A stretch of 8,696 nt of DNA from Methanobacteriota archaeon (lineage in GTDB: Archaea > Thermoplasmatota > Thermoplasmata > RBG-16-68-12), in contig VBMC01000022.1 of NCBI GenBank assembly GCA_005879015.1, positions 1-8,696 of the forward strand. Reading direction: 5' to 3'. The position numbers and the translations under genes are program-made. The notes under the pieces are model-generated. The model did no database searches. It was not told where the DNA came from and was given only the letters and a program-made list of their open reading frames with translations. This document shows positions 6,768-8,696 of this stretch, in pieces. Positions within the stretch are counted from its first letter, which is position 1, and each line of letters begins with the position of its first letter.

Positions 6768-7145
6768 CTACGCAAGCAACTCGATCCAGACGCCGTCGGG
6801 ATCCTTCACGTAGACTTCGGTCCCTTCCGAATGATCCGGGTCCACGGCGACCGTAGCGCCGGCTCGGGTAACGGCTTTGAATGCGGCCTTTACATTGTCC
6901 ACGACAAAGGCCAGGTGGTCCAGCTCCTCCCCCTTTCGATAGGGGACATAGAAGCGGCTTCCCTTGGGATACCAGTTTAGTTCGAGCCGCATTCGGGTGC
7001 CGGGGGTCACCAGATGCACGTACTTTCCGCCATGGGGCATTGTACCTCGCGCGACGACCTTCATGCCGAACGCCTTCGTGTAGAAATTGATCGACCGTCT
7101 CAGGTTGCGAACCCGAATTCCGGCGTAGTAGAAACGGCTCTTCAT
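6768..7145 (-). CDS. VOC superfamily (glyoxalase/bleomycin-resistance fold) protein
   Basis: A 125-residue single-chain VOC protein with two beta-alpha-beta-beta-beta modules. Module 1 begins FYYAGIRVRNLRRSINFYTKAFGMKVV (5-31); module 2 begins ELDHLAFVVDNVKAAFKAV (74-92) and ends with the typical VKDPDGVWIELL (113-124). Aligned by eye with glyoxalase I, metal ligands Glu55, His77 and Glu122 are kept, but the first ligand His is Tyr7. It is therefore probably a metal-binding isomerase, lyase or dioxygenase relative rather than a true lactoylglutathione lyase; the substrate is unknown. The ATG at 7143-7145 is preferred because the fold starts right after it. A TTG 21 bases further upstream (7164-7166) is in frame, but neither has a Shine-Dalgarno, so the mRNA may be leaderless. 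It lies 158 bases after the Ig-repeat gene on the same strand. Confidence 0.85.
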   Translation of the reverse strand: MKSRFYYAGIRVRNLRRSINFYTKAFGMKVVARGTMPHGGKYVHLVTPGTRMRLELNWYPKGSRFYVPYRKGEELDHLAFVVDNVKAAFKAVTRAGATVAVDPDHSEGTEVYVKDPDGVWIELLA

Positions 7146-7303
7146 GACGGCGCGATTCGCGCCCAAGGGGAAGTTCTTAGTCCCGTCCTTCGGCGGGCTT
7201 GGTCTCCGATCGAGACAACCCTGAGGCTCGGGCCCAACGCTTCCGTCATGGACACGGGCGGAGTCCGAAATCGGATCCCCTCAATCGGAGAACCTGGCAC
7301 CGC
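7146..7303. other. Intergenic region between the VOC gene and the Ig-repeat gene
   Basis: 158 bases without a supported gene. On the minus strand, downstream of the Ig-repeat stop (7304-7306), I see no T-run and no strong hairpin that would mark a terminator. TAAGAAC (minus strand, 7173-7179) lies about 30 bases before the VOC ATG and is a weak TATA-like candidate. Confidence 0.4.
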
Positions 7304-8696
7304 CTAGGTTGGCGCCCGCGGACGCCGACGTCGGCGGACGATCAAGAGCGCGGCAACGAGTACGACCACGATCAGGAGGATGATCGATGTCAACCCTGCA
7401 ATCCCGTACGGTCCCGATGGGCTCACGAAACTGGTGTCGACCCGGAAGGACACGCTCTTCGAGCTGGAATGGCCCGCCTTGTCCAAGACGGTCACGTTCA
7501 CGGTGTGCGTTCCGTCCGAAAGTCCGCTCAGTGCATCGGAGGTCGCACCCGAGGAAAGAGTCTGCGCGGACCCGCCATCCACGCGGACCTCGATGTGATC
7601 GATTCCCGACGTGGCGTCATCCGCCCTCCAGGTGACGGTCGGTGCAGAGCTCGAAAGCACGGCACCGCTCGCAGGGCCGACGATGGAAATCGTCGGGTCG
7701 ACCGTGTCCACCGTGACCGACACGCTGGCGAGGACCGTGTTTCCGGCCCGATCGACGGCGGTCAACCGAATCGTGTGTGGGCCATCCGCGACGCCACTGA
7801 ACGTGTACGAGGTCGCGGTCGCATCAACGGTCAGAGCCGCACCGCCGTCGATGGCAACCGAGTAGTGGTCGATGCCCGAGGTGGGGTCCGCGGCGGTCCA
7901 CCTCACGACGACGCTATGAGAGGCCAAGTAGGCAGACGCGGCGGGCGATGTGATCGACGCGGTGGGTTTCGTCACATCGACCATCACGGTCACGTCCGTG
8001 GTCGCGGAGTTGCCAGCCCGATCCACGGCCCGCAGGCGGAAGGTGTGGCTTCCATCGGACAGGCCGCTGAACGGGTACGAGGTTGTCCCCGCGGCCAAGG
8101 AAGTCGCGACACCGCCATCGACGCTCACCTCGAGGTGGTCAATCCCGGAAGTCGCATCGGAGGCGGTCCACGTGAGCATGACCGAGTTCGTTCCCAAGAT
8201 CTGACCAGAGATGGGAGTCGTGATCGAGGCGATCGGTAAAGTCGCGTCAACGGTCACATCCACCGAATCGGACGTGGACGATCCGGCCAGGTCAACCGCC
8301 AGGACGCTAATCGTATGCGGGCCATCCGGAACGCCCGTGAGCGTGTAGCTGGTAGCGCTTGCGGCCAATGTCACCGGGGCACCTCCGTCCAAGCTGACTT
8401 CGATATGATCCAGACCGACGTTGTCGGAGGCGGTCCAGGTGACCAACACGTTACGCGTTGACACATAGCCCGCCGCGGGGGCACTGAGGACGATCGTAGG
8501 AGCGGCCGTGTCGACTGTGAAGCTGCGCGTGGCGGCCGTCGAGTGTCCGGCGAGGTCGAAGGCCACCACGGTTGCCACATGAGAGCCCTGGGACAGGCTC
8601 GTGAACGTGTAGTTCACCTCCGAGGTGCCTAGGACCGTCACGGGCCCACCGTCAACGCTCAGCTCGAAGTGATCCAGACCCGAAGCCGTATCCGAC
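7304..8696 (-). CDS. Large Ig-like repeat surface protein, C-terminal part (cut by window edge)
   Basis: The reading frame is open from the right edge to the TAG at 7304-7306, giving the last 464 residues. The GTG at 8639-8641 is internal: residues before it (GLDHFELSVDGGPVT) continue the repeat pattern, so the true start is outside the window. The protein has one partial and four complete Ig-like repeats of 88-90 residues. Each carries WTASD.TSGIDH.EVSVDGG, then TSYTFSGL.DG.HT, then AVDRAGN and a closing VTVD. After the last repeat comes SPSGPYG, a hydrophobic helix (LTSIILLIVVVLVAALLIV) and a five-Arg cluster, so the chain is outside and anchored at the C-terminus. Such repeats act as stalks or adhesive modules in archaeal cell-surface proteins. 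No enzymatic domain is visible. There is no functional link to the pst genes. Confidence 0.92.
   Translation of the reverse strand, partial: SDTASGLDHFELSVDGGPVTVLGTSEVNYTFTSLSQGSHVATVVAFDLAGHSTAATRSFTVDTAAPTIVLSAPAAGYVSTRNVLVTWTASDNVGLDHIEVSLDGGAPVTLAASATSYTLTGVPDGPHTISVLAVDLAGSSTSDSVDVTVDATLPIASITTPISGQILGTNSVMLTWTASDATSGIDHLEVSVDGGVATSLAAGTTSYPFSGLSDGSHTFRLRAVDRAGNSATTDVTVMVDVTKPTASITSPAASAYLASHSVVVRWTAADPTSGIDHYSVAIDGGAALTVDATATSYTFSGVADGPHTIRLTAVDRAGNTVLASVSVTVDTVDPTISIVGPASGAVLSSSAPTVTWRADDATSGIDHIEVRVDGGSAQTLSSGATSDALSGLSDGTHTVNVTVLDKAGHSSSKSVSFRVDTSFVSPSGPYGIAGLTSIILLIVVVLVAALLIVRRRRRPRAPT
7307..7435 (-). other. C-terminal membrane-anchor / sorting-like tail of the Ig-repeat protein
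   Basis: The last 43 residues have three parts: a short Pro/Gly motif (SPSGPYG), a hydrophobic helix of about 19-22 residues, and RRRRRPRAPT at the end. This is the layout of a stop-transfer anchor and also of the tripartite tails cut by archaeosortases. The exact PGF or PEF motif is absent, so a plain anchor is the simpler reading. Confidence 0.65.
7436..8696 (-). repeat. Tandem Ig-like domain repeats (four complete, one partial)
   Basis: Units on the minus strand, N- to C-terminal: partial 8510-8696; unit 1 8246-8509 (88 aa); unit 2 7976-8245 (90 aa); unit 3 7706-7975 (90 aa); unit 4 7436-7705 (90 aa). Boundaries are set at the recurring VD that ends each unit, followed by a Pro two residues into the next. 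Units 2-4 share the fuller TSGIDH motif; unit 1 has NVGLDH. DNA-level similarity is visible, for example GGGCCATCCG at matching places in units 1 and 3, so the array arose by duplication. Confidence 0.9.

Noticed and set aside
7146..7166. TTG start adding seven residues to the VOC protein
   Set aside because: No Shine-Dalgarno precedes it and the fold begins right after the internal ATG at 7143-7145. The extension cannot be excluded.
7182..7197. Hairpin CCCGTC/GGCGGG between the VOC and Ig-repeat genes
   Set aside because: It pairs well only as plus-strand RNA (with a G-U pair), and both flanking genes are on the minus strand.
7199..8239. Long rightward open frame of 346 codons opposite the Ig-repeat gene
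   Set aside because: Its product is rich in Arg, Gly and His with no fold pattern. It is the antisense shadow of a GC-rich, clearly repeated Ig-like coding region.
8639..8641. GTG as start of the Ig-repeat protein
   Set aside because: The frame stays open to the window edge and the residues before it match the repeat consensus, so it is an internal Val.

Overview
The window looks like a GC-rich archaeal chromosome segment, most likely from the Thermoplasmatota. The evidence is indirect. A PhoU protein carries an N-terminal SpoVT/AbrB DNA-binding domain, an architecture typical of archaea. PstS is held by an N-terminal membrane helix and has no lipoprotein Cys. The divergent promoter region has a TATA-like element and no convincing bacterial -35/-10 pair. 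A surface protein is built of Ig-like repeats and ends in a membrane anchor plus an Arg cluster. Several genes have strong Shine-Dalgarno sequences and use GTG or TTG starts. The assignment to a lineage is inference.

Layout. A leftward group occupies 1-1868: an AbrB-PhoU fusion regulator (855-1868), a small NTF2/SnoaL-like protein (454-798), and the start of a TauE/SafE-type membrane permease cut by the window edge (1-317). Divergent from it is a complete rightward phosphate uptake operon: pstS (2052-3206), pstC (3235-4200), pstA (4197-5060), pstB (5068-5820) and phoU (5821-6546). Its genes are tightly packed: pstC and pstA overlap by 4 bases and pstB abuts phoU. A 221-base convergent gap follows, holding at most one doubtful 34-codon ORF. 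Two more leftward genes close the window: a small VOC/glyoxalase-fold protein (6768-7145) and the C-terminal part of a large Ig-like repeat surface protein (7304-8696, cut by the right edge).

How the parts work together. PstS captures phosphate outside the cell, PstC and PstA form the channel, PstB drives it with ATP, and the terminal PhoU probably restrains the transporter when phosphate is plentiful. The divergent AbrB-PhoU protein is the obvious candidate for a one-component, phosphate-responsive transcription factor, since no PhoR/PhoB pair is present in the window. The 183-base divergent promoter holds a near-perfect inverted repeat (two 12-base arms, 1899-1910 and 1925-1936, 11/12 matching). 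Its right arm contains the TATA-like element, which suggests operator and core promoter coincide.

I see no mobile element, CRISPR array, tRNA or rRNA. The content is mainly a well-known transport system. The parts most worth a second look are the operator-like dyad with its candidate regulator, the opposite loss of metal-motif residues in the two PhoU proteins, a GNRA-capped hairpin after the NTF2-like gene, and a T-run between pstS and pstC.
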